Assembly: GCA_023313575.1 (NCBI GenBank)
Contig: JAJTTP010000003.1
Location: 2,046,001 to 2,110,000 of the forward strand
Source: Eutypella sp. D-1
Taxonomy: Eukaryota > Ascomycota > Sordariomycetes > Xylariales > Diatrypaceae
Direction of reading: 5' to 3'
DNA length: 64,000 nt
Shown: in pieces, positions 37,630-49,503 of the stretch
Layout of the letters: every line of letters begins with the position of its first letter
Numbering within the stretch: position 1 is the stretch's first letter
Made by a program: the position numbers and the translations under genes
The notes under the pieces: model-generated
Databases searched by the model: none
What the model saw: only the letters and a program-made list of their open reading frames with translations
What the model was told of the DNA's origin: nothing

Positions 37630-37684
37630 GTGTGGTGTGGGCGTTGTGTGGTGTGGGCGTTGTGTGGTGTGGGCGTTGTGTGGC
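37630..37684 (+). repeat. 16-bp G-rich tandem repeat, about three units
   Basis: The unit TGTGTGGTGTGGGCGT repeats with an exact 16-base period (GCGT at 37641, 37657 and 37673). Non-coding. Confidence 0.85.
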
Positions 37685-38420
37685 GAGATATAATGTAGTA
37701 CCGATGTATGCATGATGCGGTAAAAGCGGGAGTATGAGGGCTAAGAGTTGAGGAGAAGAGGAAAACCAAGAGGGAGATATGCTGGCCAATATATATACGA
37801 TTGCCGTAGCGGGCGTCCCGCTCCCCGATTTTTTGGAATGATGATGATTGTTGATTTTCCCTACGTGTTAAGGGGGGGAGGAGGGGGGAAAGAGGAAGAA
37901 AGGTGACAGAAAGAAAGAGAGACAGAGAAAAAAAAAGGAAAAAGTTGGGTATCTTGATTTAGGGTTTCCGGAAATGAAAAAAAGAACCGTGATGAAAAAA
38001 CTCCGTTTTCCATGCAGATATGCCCTTCCGTAGCTCCCCCGTTGTACCGTCCGTAATACACGCGCTCATGCACGCAAAATGCTCACGCCCTCCCAAGCAA
38101 TAGTACCATGCAATGCTAGAAACAACACCCGTCGTCCAATGTGATGGCCAACGGCCACATGACGGGAAATGCGCCCCCTCCTAGATTCGCACCTCGAGAA
38201 CTACCCGACACATCGATTTCGTAAATATTTCGGGGTGGTTGCTAATATGTGGGTGTTCCAACGCGGAGGTTCCCAAGCCGCGATCATCGTCCATCACGTA
38301 TGAACCTCATGTGTCGATGTCTACGGCGTTCGTCTGTCTGAATCTTCGAGACACCTGCCTCGCAACCGGCGTCTTCACCACGTCGAGGCTGTGGCTAAGT
38401 GCGGGGGGGCGCGTGCAATT

Positions 38421-39629
38421 TCAGAACCGTCTGGCAGGCTGCTTGCCCTTCTTCGTCGCCGTCATGACCTTTAGCTCGAGTTGGTAATAAGACTTCGCGT
38501 TCTTCCCCTTCTTCTCCTTCGAATCGATCTTGGTTCGACAAACGGGGCACGTTCGCTTCATGTTATCGATATTGAGGGCGGAGGTCAAGCACTCGGAGCA
38601 GAACAAATGACCTAATGTTAGATGGAATTAGTTGATATTCTACATAAGGATGAACGAAGATGGGGCGAGGAGGGGCAGGGGAATGCAGCAAAGCGACATC
38701 GTGACATACCACAGTGTGTGACAGTAAGCGAGGTCACATTGTCCATACAAATCACACACTGGAACTGGCCGAGCTTGACCCGGTTGTCTATCTTGGGCGC
38801 TATGAGTTCCTTAGGGACCTCATCCGCATTGGACAGGTCGATGCTGTCGGGGCCATCGATGTCCGGTTTCTCGGGGGAATCGAACTCGATAAACTCGTCG
38901 TAGTTCGAAGAGTAGTCGAAAGTATAATCTCTTCGGGTCTTCGTAGGGCGGCCAGATGATTGCGAGTTCCGACGTCTCTTGGCTACGGCAAAGGAACTAC
39001 TCGCGGGGGCAGCGTTTCTCTTCCTATTGGAAGGGGCCGGGGTACCGGTAAGATCGATGAAGGAGGCCATCGGGTTGTTGTTATCGTCTTCGGGCTCATC
39101 CTTAGTGAGATCCACGAAAGCGGTACTCCTTCCCCCCCTGTTCGACCGCCACATTGCACTCATGGCCTCACCAATCTCTAGTGGTGTCGGTAGATTGGAT
39201 TGGCGACGTAGAGGAGGGAGGTGAGGACTGCTGTTGAGTGGTGGGAGGGAGGGCGAGGAGAAATCGGTATTTGCTAAAGCGTTAACGTAGTAGTGATCGT
39301 CGCTGTTGCCTAGACTTGTACTTGTAGAGGGTCTCGAGAGCTGAGGCAGTGGGAAGGCGGGGCAGGTACCGGCGCTTGCGGCGTTGTTATGGCCTGAGCT
39401 GCGATCATATGTTGTCTGAGACATGAAGTTTGGAGAAGAATGGAGGTGTTGTTGGCTTCTGCTAGACAAGGTAGTTGTAGTAGTTGTCGACGTAGACGCA
39501 AGAGAGGGGGTCGTCGGAGTTGCTGAGGATGGGGTTGAGAAAAGCGTGAATGAGTTGTTGTTGGTGGTGGTGTTGGTAGATTGTCGTCGTGCACCTTGGT
39601 TGGGGCCGAGTTGATGACGTTGTTGTTGT

Positions 39630-39661
<32 letters not shown>

Positions 39662-41360
39662 CTGCTGTTGTTGTTGTTGATATTGATGTTGTGAATGCCG
39701 TGACGATGGTGTGGCAAAGGTATTGGAAGAGGATGAAGAAAGTGAGAAGAGATTAGGAAAAGGTAGCCAAGATGATGACGATGATGATGATGATGATGAT
39801 GGTGCCATGGAATTCTGATTCTGGCTTAGTCCTTGGGGTTGGGGTTGAGGTTGGGCGTGGTAATGTTGGTCTTGCTGTTGGTTACGATGAAGAGAATGAT
39901 AGTAATATGAATCGGATTGCAGGAAAGGGTCATCAGAGCCGGGATAAAATGGAGATTGGGGGTTCTGAATGAGATTGGGGTTGAGACCGTAATCGTGATT
40001 GTGAATGTGGTTGTGATTGGAGAGATTGGGATTGTGAATGCGACGGGTACTGGGACCGGGACCGGGACCGGGACCGGAACCAGAATTTGCCGGCGATGTG
40101 AAGAAGTTGTTGAAGTCAGGCCCAAGCCCGAACTCGCAATTGCTGGTGATGTCCGCTAATGTAGTAGTGGGGAATGTTCCGTCGTCAAAAAGCTGCAAGT
40201 GGCCACCACCATCACCACCACCACCACTGTCACCATCACCAGACGAACCGTTGAAACCTGAACTTGCACCCGCTGCACCTGACCCTATACCTGTGTCGGG
40301 AAGTTCTGGAAACCCCGGAAATCCTGGAAATCCTGGACCTTGGGAGAAGGAGGACGTTGTGGGGGTTGAAAGCGAGAGTGAAGAATCGAAAGATTCTAGG
40401 CCCTTTAGACCTAAGCCGCTGGCAAGACTTGGTGCACTTACGGATGTTGTAGTAGTTGTAGGAGTAGGAGTAGGAGTAGTAGAAGAAGAGGAAGAAGGTG
40501 TGGTGAGAGTGCTGTTGTTATTCTTGTTGCTGCTGCTGTTGCTATTCCCTCTGTTTCCTCCGTTTCCTCCGTTTCCTCCGATTATGCCTTGGAAATTGGC
40601 ACCGAATTGAGGATTACCGTTGTGGTTGTGGTTGTTCTGGTGGCGGTTGTTGTTGTTGTTGTTCAGGTTGTTGTAAGTCGAATAATAATTATTATTATTA
40701 TCGTAATTATCGGTGCTTGTGCTGCCCGTGCCGCCCGTGCTGCCTGTGCTGGCGCTTGTACTGGTGCTGGTGCTGAGACCTGACGCGCATGTACTACTAC
40801 TGCCAGGTTTGCCAGTGGAAGTTCCCGGTCTGCACCGAGACGAGGGTTGATTAATCGGTGCAGTTGTGGCAGTGGTGGCAGTGGCGGAAGTATTCCTAGA
40901 ACTACCCGTACCTCTCCCCTGTGGACCACCAATGCTTGGCTCTAGCTGATTGTTAATCCCGTTAAGGCCGATACTTGTACCATCAACCTCGATATCACTG
41001 GATTCACTAATAACCCCGCCACCATCAACACGTTCTCCTCCTTCTGTCTCCCCTTCCCCTTCACTATTTCCGCTTCCACTTCCGTTTACACCTTCGTTTT
41101 CGAAGCTATACGCCTCCAGTAGACCATCTGATGTATCAAAAGTCAGCAACATCCTAAGCAGAGAACTCATCATAAATTTAAGCCTGAGTGAAACAACCAA
41201 GTGTGGCTACCAGACCAACCAGTCATCTCCAGCAATGACAGCCTTTTTTTTTCTTCTTCTCTCTCCCCCCCCCCTCTCAAGATATAGAATATAGGCAGGG
41301 GATCGGGCTTTTTTTACCTGTGAATTCGGAAGAGAATAAGGGACTATCGTCGTCCGTCAT
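38421..41360 (-). CDS. slx8: RING finger E3 ligase of the Slx8 SUMO-targeted type
   Basis: Exons: 41360-41318, 41127-38710, 38611-38421, giving 2652 nt and 883 aa. Slx8-type ligases (acting with Slx5/Rfp partners) ubiquitinate SUMO-modified proteins in the nucleus and protect the genome. The C-terminal C3HC4 RING has Cys805, Cys808, Cys820, His822, Cys825, Cys828, Cys842 and Cys845 (CVICMD, THCGHLFCSEC, CPVC); the last intron splits it after the third ligand. Two SUMO-interaction-like cores precede it: FVDLT (685-689) followed by acidic residues, and FIDLT (704-708); a third, SIDLS, lies closer to the RING. Residues 30-670 are Ser/Thr/Asn/Gly-rich low complexity, with 20 consecutive Gln at 498-517. 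The first exon, encoding MTDDDSPLFSSEFT, is inferred from a GTAAAA donor and ATCAG acceptor that restore the frame; a less likely start is the ATG at 41173. Confidence 0.8.
39620..39679 (-). repeat. CAG/CAA trinucleotide tract coding for 20 Gln
   Basis: Twenty glutamine codons in a row, mixed CAA and CAG, in the disordered part of the Slx8-like protein. Mixing of the codons should slow expansion. Confidence 0.9.
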
Positions 41361-43464
41361 GCCCCAGGGGTACGCCATGGAGCTTGCCATAGAGCTTGGT
41401 GGATATTCGACCGCGTACTCACATCACTGGCTCTCAGTCTCTCCGCCCCCCCCCGGTTTGTCGCTCGCTCAGGCGGCTTTGTGAGTAGTAGTGGCTGTAG
41501 TAGCTGTAGCAGGGGGCGTCGGAGCGATCCGCTCATCCAATCGCCTCGTGCTACCCCCGTTTGCGCCCAGACGGGTCTCGACTCTCAACCGTGGCGGAAG
41601 AGGAATGACTTGTCTGTCGAGCGAGATATAGTAGGCGCAGATACCCGAGCAGACATGTGTATATATAATGCAAACAGGAAGCTCCCAGTAGAAGACTGCG
41701 CCGTCCGGGCAACTTTTCGCCTCTCAGAAAAAAGAAAAGAAAAAGAAAACCCGATACGAGTCAGTTTCTCAGGGACAAAGAAAGAGTTGCCTTGCAGGTA
41801 TTTTCGAAGAGGAAGAACTGGGCACCTAGGTTCGAAAAGTGAGTGTGAGAGATGACACAAGGTGACCGACCAGGAGTAGGAGGAGGAGGAGGAGAAAAGA
41901 GGCAGAAGATGAAGGCACGAGAGAGGTGGTATAAGTAGTAATGTAAAAGTACGTAAGTAAAGTGGTACATGAGGGGCTCCAGCCAGGGCCGACACGCTTT
42001 CATATTGTCGTATGGTGCCTGCCTTGCCTTGCCTCATCATCATTTGTTGTTATGACATCCCAGCAACCTTGAATGCACGCCGTCGCCGAGGGGGCCTAGT
42101 AAAAAAACGGGCAAACAATTCCTCGGCCTACAGTACATTTTTACATATTACCACATTAACATTCACATGTAGGCTGGATGCGGCCCGGGCTAGCTTAAGC
42201 TACTGCTACAGTGCTACCTGCAGGTAATTGGACACGATGAGATGGAATGAACGGGTGAATTGAATGGAGTGGCTCTAAATGAGGGTGTTAGTTAGCTAGC
42301 AGCTACTTCTCCAGCTATTGTGTGTACAGGTTCGTAAGACTGGCAAAGACCTGGGGACTGGTCATATTGAATGTTGCAATGGGGCACTTTCGCCTCTTTA
42401 AATCAAGCCCGCTTACTTATGACTTTTTATGTATGACCCGCGGTTCCGGCAACATGTGTGGGGCTTTCCCTGGCTTCCCGATTGCTCTCCCCTCCAGGGT
42501 TTTCAGTTTTTTTTCCCGGTATTTTTTCTATTCCTCCCATTTTTCCAAGTTTCTTTTTTCTATTGTACTACTACCGAACTGCACTACTCTTTGTAGTGGT
42601 AAGAAAGGGAAGAATGACAACATGCAACTTAACGCGGCTGTTCCCTGCTGCTGCCGGTCTGTTCCGCCAAGAGGTATTCTTCGTCTGGTGCTGCAAGGAT
42701 GTTACGCAGAGTGGACGTACATAGACAACATCGCCTATCCTGGCATCATGCACCCCGAAATGCTCCTATGGCAAGGATTAATCTCTTAACAAAGCTCCCA
42801 TTAACATATATCTCGGTCCCATATTGGAGGAAACGAACGGGGACAATAGGTAGGGAGGTAGGCTGGCACCATGTGGGATTATTTGTGATACCATGCTGAA
42901 CTATAGATACACGCCCCCGTCCTAATTGCTCTCCCTTTTGGGTCCCCTATCTATGACATCTATGGATGACCTGGCCTATCAAACGGCTTGCTAGTGACCT
43001 CAGTGCGTCCTCCAAAATCATTGCCGACTTGATCAACTTGAGGCCCATGGGCGCAACCCGAGCTAATCGGCGGAAACTGCAAACCATCATGATTGCACGT
43101 CACTCATTCACTTACCCACTCTGCCCGCTTTACCCACCTACTCCCCACTAGTTAACAGTGAAAGCTCGAGCCTTGAGGCTCGGACTAAGTTCCGCCTGCT
43201 GGTCTTCCAAGTTCGGCTCCGGGGTTTGTCGGATTCGGCCAAGCAAGCATCCTCCAAACGTATGTAGATGCATACTAGACCTTTTAACATTGTCGCGCCA
43301 GTCGGGGGAAAATATGGAAACTAAAGTGGTAGGCTAACTGACCTAACTAATGGCTTTCAAAGTACAAACTAGACTGGCCTCGTTCTAGTTTCCGATCCTC
43401 GAGCTCATCCGGCAATGCTTCCAGACTCGACCCTTCGTATAGATAGATAGTGTAGATAGATAGA

Positions 43465-43474
43465 TACCTAGGTA
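43465..43474. repeat. TACCTAGGTA palindrome
   Basis: Perfect copy embedded in a TAGA/GATA microsatellite upstream of mip1. Confidence 0.85.
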
Positions 43475-44894
43475 GATAGCCTGCTTGGTTGCCTTATGGT
43501 GTGATTGACAGCTTCACGATAGGAAGAACTCTGCAACATACGCGCATACGCCCGTGTACGTACATACAATCCGATTTTTCTTTTCTGGGGTGATGAGGCC
43601 ATCAACATCCTATGTACGCCACATGTCTATGGGATATGTATGACTGACAGGAAGCCCCCTCGTACATCGATCCCAAAAAAGGGCATGTCCCATTATGCAT
43701 GGTACCTCTGTAGCCCCCGTTGTTCCGCACTTCCCATGGTTCCCCATCCCCATCCATGGAAAAATAAGATAATAAGTAGGTGCCGCACTGATAACGGGTT
43801 TGGCTGCAGGAGGCTTGGGCAAAAGTTCCCTTACACAGAGACAAGACCCAGAGACAGAAAGAACCTCGGGAGACTACCCAAGGAAGGTAAGAGGAGAGAC
43901 ATCTTGGAATGGGTTATGTATGTAGTATACCGTACCGTATCCGTACGGGGGGGGCCAAGCCTCCCAAAAAGACCCTTGTTCGGTACGTAGACAGTCTGGT
44001 CATCATTTGCCTGTGTTGCAAACTGGCAGGTTGGAACTTACCTACTAGCAAACGGGCTTAGGTACTTGATGACAACAGCTAATTGAGATATATCTAATAG
44101 AACAATGAGCATTGGAGGCTTATTTTACTACAGATATAACATCCCGGGGCGTAGATCCAAAACCGACCCCCCTTTTTTGCCCTCTCTCTTTTCTTCATCT
44201 TTTTTTCCCTTTTTCTTTTTCCTCTTTCTAAAGGTGGCGGCATCTGACGCATGTACCATGGATACCTGGGTACATGGCGAGTAATTCAATGCTGGCGGTG
44301 GTAATTAGTCATCCCTCTGGGCATACGTGAAGGTACAAACCTGGGTCGAAGTATTATGTATCCCGCTCTTTAACCATCTTCCTTAGATTCAAGGTTCGGA
44401 GATAAGAGATCCATCACTTGATACATGTATATATCCAACCTTAGAACCTCGAGGTCATTATAGCTAGAAGATATACTACACCTGGGTATAGATGTATAAT
44501 GGCAGCTGTCCGCCAGCTGTGGCGGGGAAATCACCGCAACGCTCTACCGTTTCTACTCCGATAAGATGGAAGATGGATCGCATAGATGTTTTATTATGGA
44601 GCACCCAGGCCGCCGAGAATCCCATCTCCTCCCCCCCCTCCACTCCACTCGTCTCCACCCAAAACTTTGAAGAAACTCCCACTTTAAAGTTCAAAAGTTT
44701 TAGGTTCATATTTGGTGTCCTTGTCTAAGTAGGTTTCTTCCTGCCCAGGTTTCCTTAGGTTTCCTGTTCAGGTGATGTTCAATTTCTGAGAAAAATCTTT
44801 GCCATCCTGACATGACCTCAATGATTTCGACGGCTTATCATCATGCGAATGTTGATAGACATCGGTCGATCATCTCAAGTTTCACACCAATTCC

Positions 44895-44928
44895 ATGCCA
44901 AAACGCCATGTTCTATAACACGCGGTAG
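44895..44928 (+). promoter_or_regulatory. Two overlapping upstream ORFs ahead of mip1
   Basis: An ATG at 44895 opens an 8-codon frame ending in TAA at 44918. A second ATG at 44908 opens a 7-codon frame ending in TAG at 44928, leaving two bases before the mip1 ATG. If transcribed, both would reduce or regulate initiation at 44931, possibly through reinitiation. Confidence 0.45.
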
Positions 44929-44930
44929 CA

Positions 44931-47900
44931 ATGCTTAATTCTGCGAGGGGTCATATGGGAAGCGCATCTACTGCGAGCTTCGTCCGCATTGCGAGACATC
45001 GGGCTCGATCACAACATCCTCATCGTCAACCTTCCCCGCCACCATTGAGGTTGACTTTGCCGTTGTCGCATTCAAGATGGCAGACCACAGCTGCAGTCGC
45101 GCAATCTTCTACTACCACCACTACTACCACTACTACTCCTAATAATATTAATACCACCAAAAAGAGTCCCCCGAAGAGTCTTGCAAGTTAGTCAATCCCG
45201 TCTATGAATAATTTTTGAAGCGCAATATACTACTTGAGTATATATATATATATATATATACATATACACCTATATCTATATCTATATAAATTACATGTAT
45301 CTAAGATTTTTATCTCACTAGTTTCCTCCGAACCTTGGTCAAATGAGATAGGCGTACAACATCTCAGCAAACACATCTTCGAACAGGTTTTCCCCAATGT
45401 TAATCGACTGGCTCGTCCACCTCAGGATCTTGTAAAATTATCCGAGGATCATCTCGGTCGCCATGATCTCCTCGGCAAGCATACCGACAACAGTCCCCCC
45501 ATTGCCTTCGATGTTCCCCCCCTCCAAGCTCCTGACACTAAAACTCTGGACGAACACTTCCATAGGTTGGGTACCGACTCCGCTGAACCATTCCTGTCAT
45601 ATGCGAAGGAGTTCGCCACCTTAAACACCATGGTAAACGTGCCTTCGCTACCCAAGCAATGGATCAGGCAATCCGGCTGGACTAAGTACCCTCATGACCT
45701 TAATAAGGCAGCTGAGGCAGTCGACGCGCCTGATGATAAAATGCTTTGCTTTGATGTTGAGGTCATGTACAAGGAGAGCAACTACGCCGTCATGGCCTGC
45801 GCCTTAGGTCCAACAGCCTGGTACGCTTGGTTGTCGCCCTGGTTGTTGGGGGAGTCAAAATCCATGAAACAATTGGTCCCACTCGGCGATCCAGCCAAGG
45901 ACCGTATCATCATCGGGCATAATATCGGCTACGATCGAGCGCGCATACGTGAGGAGTACGACTTGAAGCAGACGAGAAATGCCTTCATCGACACCATGTC
46001 GCTGCACGTGGCCGTCAATGGGATGTGTTCGCAACAGCGCCCAACCTGGATGAAACACAAGAAGAGCCGCGAGCTGAGAGACAAAATAGCCAAGGAGACC
46101 AATGATGTCGAATTGGCGAATCTCCTCGCCAGCAACTCCCTCCAGGAGGGCGAGGAAGAGCTATGGATTGAGCGTAGTGCCGTCAACTCACTTCGCGACG
46201 TCGCCAAGTTCCACCTTGGCGACACCATGGACAAATCTGCTCGGGATTATTTTGGGGAACTTGACCGTGAAGGCATCCTGGAAAAACTGGAATCACTGCT
46301 CGACTACTGTGCAGTTGATGTCCGCATGACCTACCGTGTATTCAGGGCCGTGTTCCCCAATTTTCTCGAGGTTTGTCCGCATCCGGTCAGCTTCGCTGCT
46401 CTGCGCCACCTTTCCTCCGTCATTCTACCTGTAAATGAGACATGGAAGTCTTACACAGAAAACGCTGAAAAGAAATATGTAGAGCTCTCTGAGGCGGTGC
46501 AGACAAGACTAGAAGAGCTCGCGAAGAATGCATTGACCATGAAGGATGATCCGGAGAAGTGGGGCAATGATCCTTGGTTGAAACAACTCGACTGGTCTGG
46601 TCAAGTCTGCAGGACGGTGAAAATGAAGCCTGGCCATTTTGGGCCGGAACGACTTGCTTTGAATCAAAAGATGCCTGGAATGCCGAAGTGGTATAAGGAT
46701 TTGTTCCCGAAAAAAGATTCGCCTGTCAACCTCACCGTCAGGACTCGAATCGCTCCGCTACTTCTTCGGCTCTCGTGGGATGGCTACCCGGTGGTTTGGT
46801 CCAACAAGTATGGTTGGACTTTTAAGGTCCCAATGTCGGACGCGCACAAGTATGCCGAATCGCAGCTGGTCAAATGCGAATTCACAGACGACGCGGACGA
46901 AGCCTCCGACAAAGCCCTAAAGGATGACTTCGATCACTTATACATCAAGCTCCCTCACAAAGATGGCCCCGACTCCCGGTGTGTAACCCCTCTCGCAAAG
47001 AGCTACACCACCTACTTTGATAAGGGCACATTGTCCTCTGAGTACCCCTACGCCAAGGAGGCGCTCGATATGAATGCCTCTTGCTCTTACTGGATTAGCG
47101 CGCGCGAAAGGATCACGAAACAAATGGTGGTGTATGAAGATGACCTTGTCTCGAGTGAGGATGGCAGCGCCTCGGCCGAGAAGGCTAAGGTTTCGAGTAG
47201 CAAGTCGTCAAAGAAAAGCGAACACACCCAAGGATTCATCTTACCACAGGTTATCCCCATGGGAACCATCACCAGAAGAGCCGTAGAGAACACCTGGCTC
47301 ACGGCTAGCAACGCCAAGAAAAACAGAGTAGGGTCGGAGCTCAAGGCGATGGTCAAGGCGCCGCCAGGTTACTGTTTTGTCGGTGCCGATGTGGACTCAG
47401 AGGAACTCTGGATTGCGAGCGTTGTCGGAGACGCCACCTTCAAGCTCCATGGTGGCAATGCCATCGGCTTCATGACTCTGGAAGGGACCAAGGCAGCGGG
47501 TACTGATCTCCATTCCCTCACGGCGTCTATCTTAGGCATTACACGGAATGACGCCAAGGTCTTCAACTATGGCCGTATTTATGGAGCCGGGCTCAAGTTT
47601 GCAGCCACACTCCTGAGACAGTTCAACCCAGGTCTCTCCGACCAGGAAACAACCGACATCGCTGGGAAGCTGTATGCTACCACGAAAGGTACCAAGACGA
47701 CCCGGAAGGTCCTCAATGAACGAGCTTTCTGGAGAGGTGGCACCGAGTCATTCGTGTTCAACAAGCTCGAGGAATTTGCTGAACAAAATAATCCACGTAC
47801 CCCCGTCCTTGGCGCTGGCATCACCGAGGCGCTCAGAGGGCGGTACATCAGGAAGGGCGGCTTTCTTACCTCGCGCATCAACTGGGCTATCCAGTCCTCT

Positions 47901-48668
47901 GGTGTGGACTATCTACATCTCCTCGTTGTAGCGATGGATTATCTAATCCGACGATTTAACCTAAAGGCGCGTCTCGCTATTACCGTACACGACGAAATCC
48001 GCTACCTTGTGAAGGACGAGGATAAATATAGGGCCGCGATGGCCCTACAGGTTGCCAATTTATGGACAAGAGCGATGTTTGCCGAACAAGTCGGCATCCA
48101 AGATTTGCCCCAGTCCTGTGCCTACTTCTCCGCTGTTGACATCGACCATGTCCTCCGCAAAGAGGTAGACATGCCTTGCGTGACGCCGAGCCACCCGGAC
48201 CCAATCCCCCCTGGCGAGAGCATCGACATTGTGAATTTGTTAGAGAAGGGCGCCGAGGCATGGCTTGATCAAAGTATCGAGCCTGAAAGCCATGCCCCAG
48301 ACCTGAAAGACATCCCGTATACCCGGAGGGTTCCGGTCATGGAAACGCTAGACACCAAGCAGGACCCGAGCGACTTCAGCTTCATAAAGGCGCAGATCAC
48401 GAACGACGACAAGGAGCTGCGCGAGATATTAAAGGAGCTGAAAAAGAAGTCGGGCGGCGACGCTAACGGGAGCGTCGCGAGGAAGCCGAGGCAGCCGAAG
48501 ACCTCCCCCTACAGCTCTCAGGCCGAGCTGATGCAAGTGTTCCGGCCGTTCGGGTCTACCAAGTTCACGTCCTCCAAGCCCACGAGGAAGACCCATGACG
48601 CAGATGGGTGGATCTTTGAAGAGATGCCGCCGCCTTCCTTTCCTCCCCGCAACTTGAAGGGGCTTTGA
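44931..48668 (+). CDS. mip1: Mitochondrial DNA polymerase gamma catalytic subunit Mip1
   Basis: Family A polymerase that replicates mitochondrial DNA. Exons 44931-45186 and 45322-48668, 3603 nt, 1200 aa. The first exon is a mitochondrial targeting sequence: 85 residues with many Arg, Ser and Thr and no acidic residue, with a Thr tract near its end. The proofreading exonuclease motifs are intact: I CFDVEV (about 228-233), II IIGHNIGYDRAR (His285-Asn286), III YCAVDVRMTY (Asp418). The polymerase motifs are intact: A VGADVDSEELW (Asp775), B RNDAKVFNYGRIYGAG (from Arg827), C VHDEIRY (His975-Asp976-Glu977). A fungal C-terminal extension of about 200 residues follows motif C. The single intron, inserted exactly at the end of the targeting region, contains a TA microsatellite. 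Two small ORFs lie directly upstream of the ATG. Divergent from slx8. Confidence 0.95.
45239..45260 (+). repeat. TA microsatellite in the mip1 intron
   Basis: Eleven TA units followed by further TATATC-type repeats up to about 45290. It lies within the only intron of mip1, between donor GTTAGT at 45187 and the acceptor ending at 45321. Confidence 0.85.
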
Positions 48669-49464
48669 TGATGATGAGGCTAGAGAGGAACTATTGGCCT
48701 GGTCTGATTCAAGTAATACCAACACCACTACCACTACTGCTCGATGCAGATGATGTTTCTTTTTCTATGTGTCCTTGTTGTGCCCTGTATAAATTATTGT
48801 TGTCGTTATGTTGTCATTATGTCGGTCATGTCTGTAAATAAGATGTCTTACGTCTGCACGATGTGTTTCCTGTTCAAAAAAGGAGAAACTTTGTTTTCAA
48901 AATGTAGGATGGTGGATAGCTGGCGGGATAGGACGGCGTCAAAAAAGAAAGGGGGAAAAAACAAAACAAAAATCTGGTCAAATCGGCGGGAACCACGACT
49001 TAACCTGGCGTCAAGGAGCCCCCGGATATAGTTAGGACAGGTTCGCGAAGGCATCGCTCTAATGTTCCGCGCACGTTTTTTTTTTTTACGTATCTATGAT
49101 TACTGATTAATGTGTCCATACGAGCAAGTCACATTTCAACACTTGATTTCTTTCTCGGTCTTCTTTTTTTTGGGCTCCCATAAGGGAAATAAATTTTTTT
49201 TTGGTGAAATCAAGCGTACGACTCGGGGATAGTATGTATGTACTAGTCCCCCGGCCCCCTAGTGGGCGTTGCGTATAGTAGTCTGCGCCCAACGCAGAAG
49301 CAAACCCAAGCCTAGTCTACTCCAGACCTGGTATATCCGTTTCCGTGTCCGTTTCCATCCAGCAACCAGCTATCCATGAAAAAGAAGACTCAAGGGAAAA
49401 AAAAGAAGTCGTAAAACCGTTTCTCGTCCCGTCGTTTCCATTCATAACACCATTTTTCATTCCG

Positions 49465-49503
49465 TTCGTTCGTTCGTTCGTTCGTTCGTTCGTTCGTTCG
49501 TTC
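49465..49503 (+). repeat. TTCG tetranucleotide repeat, almost ten units
   Basis: Perfect array of TTCG. It contains a CpG in each unit and lies outside coding sequence. Confidence 0.9.

Larger units (their letters stand above)
36055..38420. other. Gene-free convergent spacer with simple repeats
   Basis: 2.4 kb between the convergent CLC and Slx8-like genes. It holds a TACCTAGGTA palindrome (36623-36632), a run of 25 C (37320-37344), a 16-bp G-rich tandem repeat (37630-37684) and several purine-rich tracts near 37860-37990. A 188-codon plus-strand frame here is Pro/Leu/Cys-rich low complexity spanning the C run and is not supported. Confidence 0.6.
41361..44930. other. Gene-free divergent spacer upstream of slx8 and mip1
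   Basis: 3.6 kb between divergent starts. I see no supportable gene; a 155-codon plus-strand frame at about 42322 is Phe/Ser/Cys-rich without resemblance to a family. It holds a TACCTAGGTA palindrome (43465-43474) inside a GATA-type microsatellite (43438-43480), pyrimidine-rich stretches near 44170-44230, and at the right end two small ORFs ahead of mip1. Confidence 0.55.

Noticed and set aside
37149..37715. 188-codon plus-strand frame
   Set aside because: Runs through the 25-C homopolymer and G-rich repeats; Pro/Leu/Cys-rich with no domain.
42322..42789. 155-codon plus-strand frame
   Set aside because: No ATG in good context, Phe/Ser/Cys-rich, no resemblance to known proteins.
4384..48668. 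Idea that tel1, slx8 and mip1 form a functional genome-maintenance cluster
   Set aside because: The genes are separated by unrelated ones and long spacers, with separate promoters and mixed orientation; co-location in one window is not evidence of a system.
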